DNA from: Fidelibacterota bacterium
Lineage (GTDB): Bacteria; Pseudomonadota; Alphaproteobacteria; Rhodospirillales; Rhodospirillaceae
Assembly (NCBI GenBank): GCA_947475895.1
Contig: CANJMF010000010.1
Span: 28,972 to 92,971, forward strand
DNA length: 64,000 nucleotides
Direction of reading: 5' to 3'
Below the pieces are notes generated by a model, which had not been told where the DNA came from, did no database searches, and was given only the letters and a program-made list of their open reading frames with translations. Both the position numbers and the translations under genes were made by a program. Position 1 is the first letter of the stretch; each line of letters opens with the position of its first letter. Shown one piece after another: positions 26,244 through 35,087 of this stretch.

Positions 26244-26971
26244 TGGATACAGCTGCTAACAAGATTCTGGTGGTGGAAGACGACCTGCACTTGGCGGAAG
26301 GCATGGCCGAGAACATGCGCGCCGAGGGCTACGTCACCGACACTGCTTACGACGGTAAGCAAGGTTTCGAGCGCGCGGTCGAGAACGATTACGACCTCGT
26401 CGTTCTCGACGTGATGTTGCCGCATATGGACGGCTTTGCCGTCTGCCGCGCTTTGCGCGAAAAGGGCAAGAATACGCCGGTCCTGTTTCTGACGGCGCGC
26501 GGCGATCCGCAGGACCGAGTGCGGGGGCTCGAAGCGGGCGGCGACGACTACCTCACCAAACCGTTTCACTTGGACGAATTCCTTTTGCGCGTGCGCGCGA
26601 TTTTGCGGCGGTGGGAATGGTATAAGCGCTCGGTTGCGCAGCCCGCGTCCGGCGACGCTTTACGTTTTGCGGGCAATGAAGTGAACTTCCGGACCTTCCA
26701 AGCGCAGTCCTGGGATGGTTCAGTCCATACGCTGACAGAGAAAGAAGCGATGATTTTGAAAGTGCTGTCCGAACACGCCGACGCGGTCGTGACGCGGGAC
26801 GATCTGCTCGAAAAAGCTTGGGGCTACGAAGTGTACCCGTCGACCCGCACGGTCGACAATTTCATTCTACGCCTGCGCAAGATTTTCGAACGCGATCCGC
26901 ATAATCCCGTGCATTTTCTCACGGTGCGCGGTGTCGGCTATCGGTTTATTCCAGAAGGCGGCGCGGCATGA
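26243..26971 (+). CDS. OmpR/PhoB-family response regulator embedded in the heme operon
   Basis: 242 residues from ATG 26243 (TAATG junction with the kinase). Receiver: ILVVEDDLHLAEGM, VVLDVMLPHMDGF, FLTARGD and YLTKPFHLDE. The C-terminal winged helix (about 140-240) includes LTEKEAMILKVLSEHADAVV and STRTVDNFILRLRKIFE. Such regulators bind tandem direct repeats about 11 bases apart, and one candidate lies between hemH and hemA. Its stop overlaps the hemC start (ATGA), so regulator and heme enzyme are translated together. Confidence 0.93.
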   Translation: MDTAANKILVVEDDLHLAEGMAENMRAEGYVTDTAYDGKQGFERAVENDYDLVVLDVMLPHMDGFAVCRALREKGKNTPVLFLTARGDPQDRVRGLEAGGDDYLTKPFHLDEFLLRVRAILRRWEWYKRSVAQPASGDALRFAGNEVNFRTFQAQSWDGSVHTLTEKEAMILKVLSEHADAVVTRDDLLEKAWGYEVYPSTRTVDNFILRLRKIFERDPHNPVHFLTVRGVGYRFIPEGGAA

Positions 26972-27918
26972 GCACGCTTCGCATCGGTACGCGCGGTTCC
27001 GCGCTCGCACTTTGGCAGGCGGAAGAAGTGAAGAAGCGCATTCGCGCCCTTCCCGCTGCCCCCGATGTCGAGCTCGTCATCATCAAAACGCGCGGCGACC
27101 TTGATACGCAAAGCCCGCTTTGGGCATCCGAGGGCAAAGGTTTCTTCACCGCCGAACTCGACAAGGCCTTGCTCGAAAACGACGTGGATCTCGTTGTGCA
27201 CAGTCTCAAAGACCTCACGACGATTCTGTCGTCGGGCTTGGCGCTCACGGCGGTGCTCGAACGCGAAGACCCCCGCGATGCTCTACTGACGCGTGACGGC
27301 GGCGATCTCCTGTCGCTGCCCCGTGGCGCGCGTGTCGGAACCAGCAGTTTGCGCCGCCGTGCGTTCATTGCCCGACTGCGGCCCGATTTGCAGCACGAAG
27401 AGCTGCGCGGTAACGTTCCCACGCGCGTGCGTAAGCTGGACGAGGGCGCTTACGAAGCCATTGTCCTCGCATCGGCGGGCTTAAAGCGCCTCGGCATGGG
27501 TGCGCGTATTTCTGCTGCGCTATCGACGGAAGATTTTCCGCCGGCCATTGCGCAAGGCGCGATCGGCGTCTGCACGCGCGAAGACGATACCGGCACGGCG
27601 CGCTGGGTCGCCGCGCTCGAACACACACCAACCCGCGTGGCCGTTACGGCCGAACGCGCATTGTTGCGCGAACTCGAGGGCGGTTGCCAAGTTCCCGCCG
27701 GTGGCCTTGCCGTCTCGGACAACAATACCGTGTCGCTCGCCGCCGCCGTCTGCAGTCTCGACGGTAAAGATTTTATTCGCGCTCAGGCAACAGCCTCATC
27801 GTCCGCTGCCGCCGAACTCGGCCAAAAGGTCGCGGCCGAGCTATTGGAGAAGGGCGCTTGGCGCATTCTCGAAGCCGTGCGCGAGCGCCGCCGCGCCGCC
27901 GCCGGCAACAATTCATAA
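26968..27918 (+). CDS. hemC: Hydroxymethylbilane synthase (porphobilinogen deaminase)
   Basis: 316 residues. IGTRGSALALWQAEEVKK start, KGFFTAELDKALLENDVDLVVHSLKDL, RVGTSSLRRRAFI, RGNVPTRVRKLDEG and the cofactor-attachment Cys in LEGGCQVPAGG. It links four porphobilinogens into hydroxymethylbilane. hemD, often next to hemC, is not here, and hemB is also absent from the window. The ATGA overlap joins it to the response regulator. Confidence 0.97.
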   Translation: MSTLRIGTRGSALALWQAEEVKKRIRALPAAPDVELVIIKTRGDLDTQSPLWASEGKGFFTAELDKALLENDVDLVVHSLKDLTTILSSGLALTAVLEREDPRDALLTRDGGDLLSLPRGARVGTSSLRRRAFIARLRPDLQHEELRGNVPTRVRKLDEGAYEAIVLASAGLKRLGMGARISAALSTEDFPPAIAQGAIGVCTREDDTGTARWVAALEHTPTRVAVTAERALLRELEGGCQVPAGGLAVSDNNTVSLAAAVCSLDGKDFIRAQATASSSAAAELGQKVAAELLEKGAWRILEAVRERRRAAAGNNS

Positions 27919-27928
27919 GGAAATTCAT

Positions 27929-28984
27929 ATGGCGACAGCTGCCGCTGCTAAAGCTCCCGCATCCTTGCCGCCGTTTCTGGCCGCCTGTGCGCGCCAACCC
28001 GTGCCGCACACGCCCATCTGGATCATGCGTCAAGCTGGGCGTTATCTGCCTGAGTACCGCAAGGTACGCGCGGCGACCACTTTTGCTGGCCTTACGCGCG
28101 ACCCCGCGCTGGCCTGCGAAGTGACGCTGCAGCCCATCCGCCGCTTTGCCCTCGATGCCTCGATCATTTTCAGCGACATCATGGTGCCGCTCGAAGGCAT
28201 GGGCGTGAAACTCGATTACGCACCGGGCCCTGTGATCGAAACACCCATCCAAACACGCGCGCAAATCGAAGCCTTGCGGCCGCTGGTGCCCGAGCAAGAC
28301 GTTCCGTTTGTTATGGAATCCATTCGCCTGACGCGCGCTGGACTACCCGCCCATGTACCGTTGATCGGATTCTGCGGCTCGCCTTTCACGTTATTTTGCT
28401 ATCTCGTGGCCGGGAAGCCGTCCAAGGAATTCGCGTTGCCGCGTCAGTTCCTGCATGCGGAGCCGGTGCTTGCGACCATGCTGTTGGAGCGTTTGGCTGA
28501 CGCCATGATCGTTTATCTGCGCGCGCAAGCGGGCGCGGGCGCACAAGCGTTGATGATGTTTGAATCCTGGGGCGGACTTCTTGGCCCGGCGGATTACGCT
28601 GCTTTTGCACTGCCGGCTGTGAAGCGCATCATCGCCGGTTTGAAAGACGTTGGCGTGCCGGTGATCTATTTCGCCAATAACTGCATGGGCAATCTACCGT
28701 CCATCGCTCAGCTCGACGTGGACGTCGTCGGCGTCGACTGGCGCACGCCACTCAGCTACGCGCGCGGCGTGCTCAAAGGCAAAGCGATTCAAGGCAACCT
28801 CGACCCGGCGACTTTGTTCGCGCCGAAAGAAACGCTGCTTTCGCGCATCGATGGCGTACTCGCCGATGCAGGCCCAGCGCCCGGGCATATCTTTAATCTC
28901 GGCCACGGCATCTGGCCGGAAACAGACCCCGACGCTGTCGCGCGTCTGGTCGACTATGTGCACGAGAAAACATCCCATGGGTGA
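27929..28984 (+). CDS. hemE: Uroporphyrinogen decarboxylase
   Basis: 351 residues from ATG 27929, ten bases after hemC, with AAGGAA upstream. Signature WIMRQAGRYLPEYR near the N-terminus, FSDIMVPLEGMG, LIGFCGSPFTLFCY, FESWGGLLGP and NLGHGIWPETDPD close to the end. It decarboxylates the four acetate side chains of uroporphyrinogen III. Overlaps hemF by eight bases. Confidence 0.97.
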   Translation: MATAAAAKAPASLPPFLAACARQPVPHTPIWIMRQAGRYLPEYRKVRAATTFAGLTRDPALACEVTLQPIRRFALDASIIFSDIMVPLEGMGVKLDYAPGPVIETPIQTRAQIEALRPLVPEQDVPFVMESIRLTRAGLPAHVPLIGFCGSPFTLFCYLVAGKPSKEFALPRQFLHAEPVLATMLLERLADAMIVYLRAQAGAGAQALMMFESWGGLLGPADYAAFALPAVKRIIAGLKDVGVPVIYFANNCMGNLPSIAQLDVDVVGVDWRTPLSYARGVLKGKAIQGNLDPATLFAPKETLLSRIDGVLADAGPAPGHIFNLGHGIWPETDPDAVARLVDYVHEKTSHG

Positions 28985-29834
28985 TGCGCTCCGCAAGCCC
29001 GAGGATCTGCACGACGGTATGACGTCGCAGGCCATCCGGGCCTTCCACGATATTCAAGATCGTATCTGCGCGGCATTCGAAGCGCTCGATCCCGGCTGCG
29101 CGTTCGAGCGCAACGATTGGCAGCGCCCGCCGGAGCATCGCCTCAAAGGCGGCGGCCGCATGCGCATTATGCGCGGCAAGGTCTTCGAGAAGGTCGGCGT
29201 CAACTTCAGCCACGTTTGGGGTACGCTCACCGATCAGGGCAAGGCGCAAATGCCCGGCGCTAAAGAGTCAGAAGGGCAGTTCTCGGCGACCGGCGTCTCG
29301 CTGGTCACGCATATGTCGAACCCTTTCGTGCCCACCGTGCATATGAATGTGCGCTGCATGGCCACAAGCAAGCTGTGGTTCGGCGGCGGCGCGGATTTGA
29401 CGCCGACATTTCCCTTCCCGGAAGACACCGAACAATTCCACGCGGCCCTTAAAGGTGCTTGCGATCAGTACCGACCCGACGCTTACAAAGAATATAGCGA
29501 GTGGTGCGATCAGTATTTCTACCTGCCGCACCGTCAGGAGCCGCGCGGCGTCGGCGGCATTTTCCTCGACGATCTCAACAGCGGCGATGTGCACAAAGAT
29601 TTCGCGTTCATCCGCAGCATCGCCGAGGCGTTCTTGAACATCTACCCGCAGATTGTCGCGCGCCGGAAAGAGATGCCGTTCACCGAAGCCGATCGCGACA
29701 AGCAGCTCATCAAGCGCGGTCGATACGTCGAGTTTAATTTAGTCTATGACCGCGGTACGAAATTCGGCTTTACCACCGACGCCAATCCCGATGCTTACCT
29801 CATGAGCATGCCGCCCGTGGTAAAATGGCCCTAG
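28977..29834 (+). CDS. hemF: Coproporphyrinogen III oxidase, oxygen-dependent
   Basis: 285 residues from ATG 28977 inside the end of hemE. Motifs GGGRMRIMRGKVFEKVGVN, HMNVRCM, WFGGGADLTP, YFYLPHR and RGVGGIFLDDLN are those of the aerobic HemF enzyme. It converts coproporphyrinogen III to protoporphyrinogen IX using O2. No anaerobic hemN is seen in the window. Confidence 0.97.
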   Translation: MGDALRKPEDLHDGMTSQAIRAFHDIQDRICAAFEALDPGCAFERNDWQRPPEHRLKGGGRMRIMRGKVFEKVGVNFSHVWGTLTDQGKAQMPGAKESEGQFSATGVSLVTHMSNPFVPTVHMNVRCMATSKLWFGGGADLTPTFPFPEDTEQFHAALKGACDQYRPDAYKEYSEWCDQYFYLPHRQEPRGVGGIFLDDLNSGDVHKDFAFIRSIAEAFLNIYPQIVARRKEMPFTEADRDKQLIKRGRYVEFNLVYDRGTKFGFTTDANPDAYLMSMPPVVKWP

Positions 29835-29854
29835 TATTGGCGAGGATCTGAACC

Positions 29855-30304
29855 ATGCATGAATTCATGTCGACCGCTTATCCGTGGATCAAATCGCTGC
29901 ACATCATCGCGGTCATCGCGTGGATGGCGGGCCTTTTGTATCTGCCGCGCCTGTTTGTGAATCACGCCGGGGTTGATCGGGGCACGCAGGCTTCGGAAAT
30001 GTTGAAGGGCATGGAAGGGCGGTTGATGCGCATCATCATGCGGCCCGCTGCAGTCGCCACGTTGTTGTTCGGCGGCATGCTATTGTCGACGCCGGGCATC
30101 GTCGATTGGTCCATGGGGTGGATCTATCTTAAGCTCGCCTTTGTGCTCGGCCTTTTCATGATACACGGCATGATGGAGGGTTGGCGCAGCCGCTTTGCGC
30201 GCGATGCCAACACGAAATCAGCGTCGTTCTTCCGCAAAATCAACGAAGTTCCGACTTTGTTGATGATCCTCATTGTGTTGCTGGTGGTTGCAAAGCCTTT
30301 CTAA
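29855..30304 (+). CDS. hemJ: Protoporphyrinogen IX oxidase HemJ
   Basis: 149 residues with four membrane segments. Conserved HemJ features: WIKSLHIIAVIAWMAGLLYLPRLFV with the heme-ligand His near residue 16, then MEGRLMRIIMRPAAVAT, and WIYLKLAFVLGLFMIHGMM. It oxidises protoporphyrinogen to protoporphyrin in the membrane and passes electrons to the respiratory chain. It follows hemF by 20 bases and completes the steps between hemF and hemH. Confidence 0.95.
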   Translation: MHEFMSTAYPWIKSLHIIAVIAWMAGLLYLPRLFVNHAGVDRGTQASEMLKGMEGRLMRIIMRPAAVATLLFGGMLLSTPGIVDWSMGWIYLKLAFVLGLFMIHGMMEGWRSRFARDANTKSASFFRKINEVPTLLMILIVLLVVAKPF

Positions 30305-30328
30305 CGACCGCCGGCTGAAAGTCTCATT

Positions 30329-31516
30329 TTGTCCCTACCCATTCGCCATCCTCGTCTGATGATGAAGCGCGGCATGCATCGCCGTCTTCAAGCCGGCCAC
30401 CCGTGGGTTTTTTCTAACGAAGTGGAAATGGATCCGGCGACGAAGTCACTGGCGCCGGGTTCTGTCGTGACCGTGACCGACGCGGGCGGCGCTGGGTTGG
30501 CTACGGCTTATTTCAATCCGCGGACGCTGATTGCCGCGCGCGTTCTCTCGACCACACCCGATATGGCCATCGATGCCGATTTCATCGCCACCCGTTTGCG
30601 CACGGCGCTGACATTGCGCGAACGCCTGTATTCCAAACCATTTTATCGCCTCGTTCATGCCGAGGCTGACGGGTTGCCGGGGTTGATCGTCGATCGGTTC
30701 GGGGACGTGTGCGTCATGCAGCCGAATACGGCGGGCATGGAAGCGCTGATGGAATTGATCGCGGCCGGCTTGCGCGACGTTGTCGGCGCGAAGGCCGTCA
30801 TCTTGCGCGGCGATAGCGGTTCCCGAACACTTGAAGGACTCTCCAACGACGTGCGATTGCTGTCCGGCTCCACGGAAAACGAGATTGCGCTAGAAGAAAG
30901 TGGCGCAACGTTTTTTGCCGACGTGCTTTCGGGCCAGAAGACCGGCTGGTACTTCGATCAACGCGACAATCATGCTTTCTTGGCGTCATTAAGCAAGGAT
31001 CGCAGCGTTCTCGATCTCTATACCCACACAGGCGGTTTTGGCATTGCGGCAGCACGCGCCGGGGCGTCGCATGTGACGTTGGTGGATAGCTCGGCGTCCT
31101 CTCTAGAACTGGCTGCAAAAGCGGCGAAAGCCAACGCCGTCGCCGATCGCTGCATGCTCACGCGCGCCGACGTCTTTGAATTTCTGGAAGCAAACAAAGC
31201 GCAGTGGGACGTGGTCATCGCCGATCCGCCGGCGTTCGTGAAATCGCGCAAGGATTTGAAAGCCGGCCTTCAAGGCTATCGCAAACTTGCACGCTTGTGC
31301 GCCCGTGCGATCAACCCCGGTGGATTCCTGTTCATCGCGTCTTGCAGTCACAATGCGCCGCTGGATGAATTCACCGCTGCCGTCGCGCGCGGTATCGACG
31401 ACGCAAACCGTAACGCCAAGATCATTCGCACGTCTGGTGCCGGGTCCGATCACCCCGTGCATCCGTTGCTGCCGGAAAGCAGCTATCTCAAAGCGTTGAC
31501 TTTGGCTTTGGACTAA
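30329..31516 (+). CDS. RlmI-type 23S rRNA (cytosine-C5) methyltransferase
   Basis: 395 residues from a TTG at 30329. ATG 30359 is an alternative. An N-terminal PUA domain (RHPRLMMKRGMHRRLQAGHPWVF), an EEHR-like middle (LVHAEADGLPGLIVDRFGD) and a Rossmann methyltransferase with VLDLYTHTGGFGIAAARAGA (SAM), VIADPPAFVKSRKDL and ASCSHNAPLDEF (catalytic Cys). The family methylates 23S rRNA at C1962. It may be read through from the heme operon (24-base gap) without functional link. Its 3' end overlaps the convergent methyltransferase by 29 bases. Confidence 0.88.
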   Translation: MSLPIRHPRLMMKRGMHRRLQAGHPWVFSNEVEMDPATKSLAPGSVVTVTDAGGAGLATAYFNPRTLIAARVLSTTPDMAIDADFIATRLRTALTLRERLYSKPFYRLVHAEADGLPGLIVDRFGDVCVMQPNTAGMEALMELIAAGLRDVVGAKAVILRGDSGSRTLEGLSNDVRLLSGSTENEIALEESGATFFADVLSGQKTGWYFDQRDNHAFLASLSKDRSVLDLYTHTGGFGIAAARAGASHVTLVDSSASSLELAAKAAKANAVADRCMLTRADVFEFLEANKAQWDVVIADPPAFVKSRKDLKAGLQGYRKLARLCARAINPGGFLFIASCSHNAPLDEFTAAVARGIDDANRNAKIIRTSGAGSDHPVHPLLPESSYLKALTLALD

Positions 31517-32384
31517 GCACGGCCAGGAGGCCAGGCACATCGACGCCTTTTTCTTGGCGGCAGACGGCATTCTGGATTTTCTGAACGATGAATCCGCAGT
31601 CCGCCGCCACGCGAACCACGTAGGCGAGGCTGTGGCTGAATCGGTGTTCCGGTCCCAGTACGAAGTCCTCGGTATCGTTCCGTTGCAGCGTGAAAGCAAA
31701 TAAGCCGGTCGCCAAAACCTTCTCGCGCACGGCCGTAAAAATGGGCGCCAAGTCACCGCAATAAACCAGCACGTCTCCCGCAACCATCAGGTCGCACGCG
31801 TCGATGGTCTTTAGCGCCGCCAACATGTCGGCGGTCTCCAGGTGGTCATAGATTGCCTTGCGCGCTGCGGCCTGCGTCATGGCTGGCGACAAATCTACGC
31901 CGCCCAGCCATGTGCAAATGTCGCGAATGGCCTCTCCCACCAGCCCCGTACCGCATCCCAAATCAAGCGCGCGATTGAACGTCCGCTCCCCCAAAGCCGC
32001 GCGCAGGATCTGCGGCGCGCGGTATTGAAGGCGTCCCACCAAAGCCTGATCGAAGCGATCTGCGTATTCGTCAAACAACCGGCGCACATAGGCGCCCGAT
32101 AATGTTCGGGGCCGTTCGGCGGCGCCCAAAAGATGCAGCCGCGCACCCGCACCCATGGAGTCGGCGGCGTCCAGCGCCAGGTATGTCCGGTAGGCGTCGA
32201 TGGCGTCGTCGCGCCGGCCCGCGTCGGCCAGCGCTTCCCCAAGGGCGAAGTGGCCCTCGGGCCAGCCGGGCGTTAATTCCAGGGCTTGGGCGATCACTTC
32301 GGCGGCGGCGGCGGGGTCGCCTTCCTGGCGCAGACCTTGGGCGTAGGTAAAGCGGCGGTCGGCCGCGAGGTTCCCCGAACTCAT
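31488..32384 (-). CDS. TPR-containing class I SAM methyltransferase
   Basis: 298 residues. Residues 1-75 form about two TPR-like helical repeats (AQALELTPGWPEGHFALGEA, AYRTYLALDAADSMG). Then come the methyltransferase core RALDLGCGTGLVGEAI, GVDLSPAMTQAA and DLMVAGDVLVYCGDL. The linker segment YVRRLFDEYADRFDQALV is common in this group of predicted methyltransferases. The substrate is unknown. It stands alone between the RlmI-like gene and the agmatine genes. Confidence 0.8.
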   Translation of the reverse strand: MSSGNLAADRRFTYAQGLRQEGDPAAAAEVIAQALELTPGWPEGHFALGEALADAGRRDDAIDAYRTYLALDAADSMGAGARLHLLGAAERPRTLSGAYVRRLFDEYADRFDQALVGRLQYRAPQILRAALGERTFNRALDLGCGTGLVGEAIRDICTWLGGVDLSPAMTQAAARKAIYDHLETADMLAALKTIDACDLMVAGDVLVYCGDLAPIFTAVREKVLATGLFAFTLQRNDTEDFVLGPEHRFSHSLAYVVRVAADCGFIVQKIQNAVCRQEKGVDVPGLLAVLSPKPKSTL

Positions 32385-32490
32385 GCTCCCTTATACACGC
32401 CATCATTGCGTGATGCCCGATCTTCATGATTCCGCCGTTGCGCAAGCGGTGGCCAGCCATTAAGTGAACCCGCCGTACTTGGAATTCGAC

Positions 32491-33507
32491 ATGACAAACG
32501 CTCTCGCCCTTCAGCCCGCCGAGTGGGCCGCTCATTCCGCCGTCTGGTCCGCGTGGCCCAGCGCTGCCGATCTGTGGCTTGAAGATTTGGAACCGGCGCG
32601 CGCCGAAGTCGCCGCGTTGTTCAAAGCCATCGCGGACGGCGGCAAGGGCGAGCAGCTGCGCATTCTGGCCTGTGGCCCGGAGGCCGTAGCCTCAGCAAAA
32701 GCGGCACTCGGAAGTTTTGGCGCGGAGATCATCCCCGCCGAATTTGGCGACATCTGGCTACGCGACACCGCACCCATTTTCGTCGCCCGCGACGGCGCGC
32801 TCCAGGCCGCGTGCTTCCAGTTCAACGGCTGGGGCGGAAAGTACGTCCTTGAAGGCGACGACAAAGTCGCGCCGTTCGTGGCCGACAAAGCCGGCATCGC
32901 CGCCGCGCCTTATCACTGGGTTCTGGAGGGCGGCTCTATCGACGTGGACGGCCAGGGCACGGCCCTGACCACACGCCAGTGCCTGCTGAACGCCAACCGC
33001 AATCCGACGCTGTCGCAGCAAGACATCGAGAAAAACTTGCGCGAATCCCTCGGCATTCAGAAACTCATCTGGCTCGGCGACGGTCTCGCCAACGACCATA
33101 CCGACGGCCATATCGACAACATCGCGCGCTTCGTGGCGCCGGGCGTGGTGGTGTGCATGGAGCCGAGCGGCTCCGACGACCCGAACCGCGACGCCTTGAA
33201 GGCCATTATCGCCGACCTGAAAGCCGCGACCGACGTCAACGGCCGCAAGCTCGAAGTCATGACCGTGCCGTCGCCAGGGCGCATCGAAGACGAAGAGGGC
33301 GAGATCATCCCCGCCAGTTCCATGAACTTCTATATCGGCAATTCCGCCGTGGTGGTGCCGCTCTACAGCGCGGCCACCGACGACAAGGCCGTCGAAGCCA
33401 TCGCCAAGCTGTTTCCCACACGCCGTACCGTGGGCTTGCCCGCGAACCATGTTATAACCGGCGGCGGTTCGTTCCACTGCATCACGCAGCAAGTTCCGAA
33501 GGTCTGA
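32491..33507 (+). CDS. aguA: Agmatine deiminase
   Basis: 338 residues from ATG 32491. A GTG at 32464 would add nine residues. Guanidino-modifying fold: EWAAHSAVWSAWPS start, FGDIWLRDTAPIF, FNGWGGKY, EGGSIDVDGQGT, NDHTDGHIDNIARF and the catalytic Cys in GGGSFHCITQQVP at the end. It hydrolyses agmatine to N-carbamoylputrescine and ammonia. One base separates it from the amidase gene for the next step. Confidence 0.96.
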   Translation: MTNALALQPAEWAAHSAVWSAWPSAADLWLEDLEPARAEVAALFKAIADGGKGEQLRILACGPEAVASAKAALGSFGAEIIPAEFGDIWLRDTAPIFVARDGALQAACFQFNGWGGKYVLEGDDKVAPFVADKAGIAAAPYHWVLEGGSIDVDGQGTALTTRQCLLNANRNPTLSQQDIEKNLRESLGIQKLIWLGDGLANDHTDGHIDNIARFVAPGVVVCMEPSGSDDPNRDALKAIIADLKAATDVNGRKLEVMTVPSPGRIEDEEGEIIPASSMNFYIGNSAVVVPLYSAATDDKAVEAIAKLFPTRRTVGLPANHVITGGGSFHCITQQVPKV

Positions 33508-33508
33508 C

Positions 33509-34354
33509 ATGAGCAAGATCACGGTTGCCGCCATCCAATGCGCGTTCTCGGAAGACATGAACGAGAACATCACGCGCACCGAAGGATTCATTGAGCAGGC
33601 CGCCAAGCAAGGCGCGCAAGTCGTGCTGCCGCCCGAATTGCTGCAAGGCCCGTACTTCTGCCGCGAAGAAAAAGATCATCACTTCGACACAGCCTTTCCC
33701 GCCGCCACGCATCCCGTGGTGACGCGGCTTTCGGCTCTGGCGAAAAAACTTGGCGTTGCGATTCCTGCGTCGATTTTTGAGCGCGACGGCCAGCATTTCT
33801 ATAACAGCCTCGCCATGATCGATGCCGACGGCGAAGTCATGGGCGTCTATCGCAAAAGCCACATCCCCGACGGCCCTGGCTACGAAGAGAAGTTCTACTT
33901 CCGCCCCGGCAACACCGGTTTCAAGGTGTGGGACACGAAGTTCGGCAAGCTCGGCGTCGGCATTTGTTGGGACCAATGGTTCCCGGAAACCGCGCGCGCC
34001 ATGATGCTTATGGGTGCGGACATTTTGTTCTACCCCACCGCCATCGGCACCGAACCCGACAATCCGGGTTTGGACACCAAAGACTTGTGGCAGCGCGCCA
34101 TGATCGGCCACGCGGTGTCGAACGTCGTGCCAATCGTTGCGGCCAACCGCATCGGCACGGAACACAATCAAACGTTCTATGGGGCGTCGTTCATCTCGGA
34201 TCAACGCGGCGAGAAGGTGGCCGAATTCGGCCGTACCGATACGGGCGTGCTGACAGCTTCATTCGATCTGGCTGAAGTGCGTCGTAACCGCGCCTCGTTT
34301 GGATTTTTTCGCGATCGCCGTCCCGAGCTTTACGGCATCATCTCGCAGCACTAG
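33509..34354 (+). CDS. aguB: N-carbamoylputrescine amidase
   Basis: 281 residues, nitrilase superfamily. The Glu-Lys-Cys triad is visible in LPPELLQGPYFC, MGVYRKSHIPDGPGY and GVGICWDQWFPE. It cleaves N-carbamoylputrescine to putrescine, CO2 and ammonia, so with aguA it forms a complete agmatine-to-putrescine route. An arginine decarboxylase to supply agmatine is not in the window. Confidence 0.96.
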   Translation: MSKITVAAIQCAFSEDMNENITRTEGFIEQAAKQGAQVVLPPELLQGPYFCREEKDHHFDTAFPAATHPVVTRLSALAKKLGVAIPASIFERDGQHFYNSLAMIDADGEVMGVYRKSHIPDGPGYEEKFYFRPGNTGFKVWDTKFGKLGVGICWDQWFPETARAMMLMGADILFYPTAIGTEPDNPGLDTKDLWQRAMIGHAVSNVVPIVAANRIGTEHNQTFYGASFISDQRGEKVAEFGRTDTGVLTASFDLAEVRRNRASFGFFRDRRPELYGIISQH

Positions 34355-34374
34355 GGCCGTAAGCGACCGAAATA

Positions 34375-35043
34375 CTAATGGCAAGCTTCAAAAGTTTGCG
34401 TTTTCTCGTTCCAACAATGCAGTTCTGATTGCAGTGCGTGAATGGTCATGGGGGCCCAGTGATGTTCTTCGTCTGGAATTGAACCGACCTTTCGTTGGCC
34501 TGTTACAGAGATCGTTTTTTTATCCGCAGACATAGTCCAGCGATATTGATCTTCGTACTCACTGCCGGGTGCGCCCGCCATCTCATAGATAACGTGATCC
34601 CAAAGAACCTTGATCGCTCCTTCTTTATACGTCGCGAGAGCAACCGCATGTACGCGAACGCCGGTCCCGGTACCCGCGACGTATTCTATTTCGGTTGTCT
34701 CTCCGATAGGGAGGCGCGGCCCCGGATGAAGGTCCATCACGCCGCCGAACTGCCGCAAGGCGAGCTTGTTGCCGTTGCAATCGAGGACAAAAGCAGCGCC
34801 TCCAATTGGCCCCTCCCAATACGTTCCCAACCACTGAACAAACTGCGGACCACTCGGGGCAACCAAGTACATGCCGTCAAGTGTCGGATAGTAACCGGGC
34901 GGGTCCGGCAGCGACGCCATTTCGCGTTCCATAAATTCTTTAAGATCAGGCTGCGTGCAAGCCGGTAAGTCGGCTGCGAGAGAGGAAGCGCTCGCGAAAA
35001 ATCCAGCGAAGCAAAAAGACAGGAAAAAAGCGCTACTTCTCAT
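34375..35043 (-). CDS. Exported protein of unknown function
   Basis: 222 residues from ATG 35043, chosen because GGAAAG lies about seven bases upstream and a signal peptide (MRSSAFFLSFCFAGFFASASS, cleavage near LAA-D) follows at once. The mature part has two Cys near the start and end (PACTQPD, LHCWNEK) and Trp/Gly-rich stretches (WLGTYWEGPIGG). No known family recognised. The gene looks more AT-rich than its neighbours, which hints at separate origin. It is convergent with aguB and lies just 3' of the hydrolase gene. Confidence 0.7.
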   Translation of the reverse strand: MRSSAFFLSFCFAGFFASASSLAADLPACTQPDLKEFMEREMASLPDPPGYYPTLDGMYLVAPSGPQFVQWLGTYWEGPIGGAAFVLDCNGNKLALRQFGGVMDLHPGPRLPIGETTEIEYVAGTGTGVRVHAVALATYKEGAIKVLWDHVIYEMAGAPGSEYEDQYRWTMSADKKTISVTGQRKVGSIPDEEHHWAPMTIHALQSELHCWNEKTQTFEACH

Positions 35044-35087
35044 TTTATACTTTCCAAGAAAACACAGCCGTCGCTTTGTGAATTTTC

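Noticed and set aside
32758..33606. 282-codon antisense ORF over agmatine deiminase
   Set aside because: Opposite a gene with an intact catalytic motif. Shadow frame.
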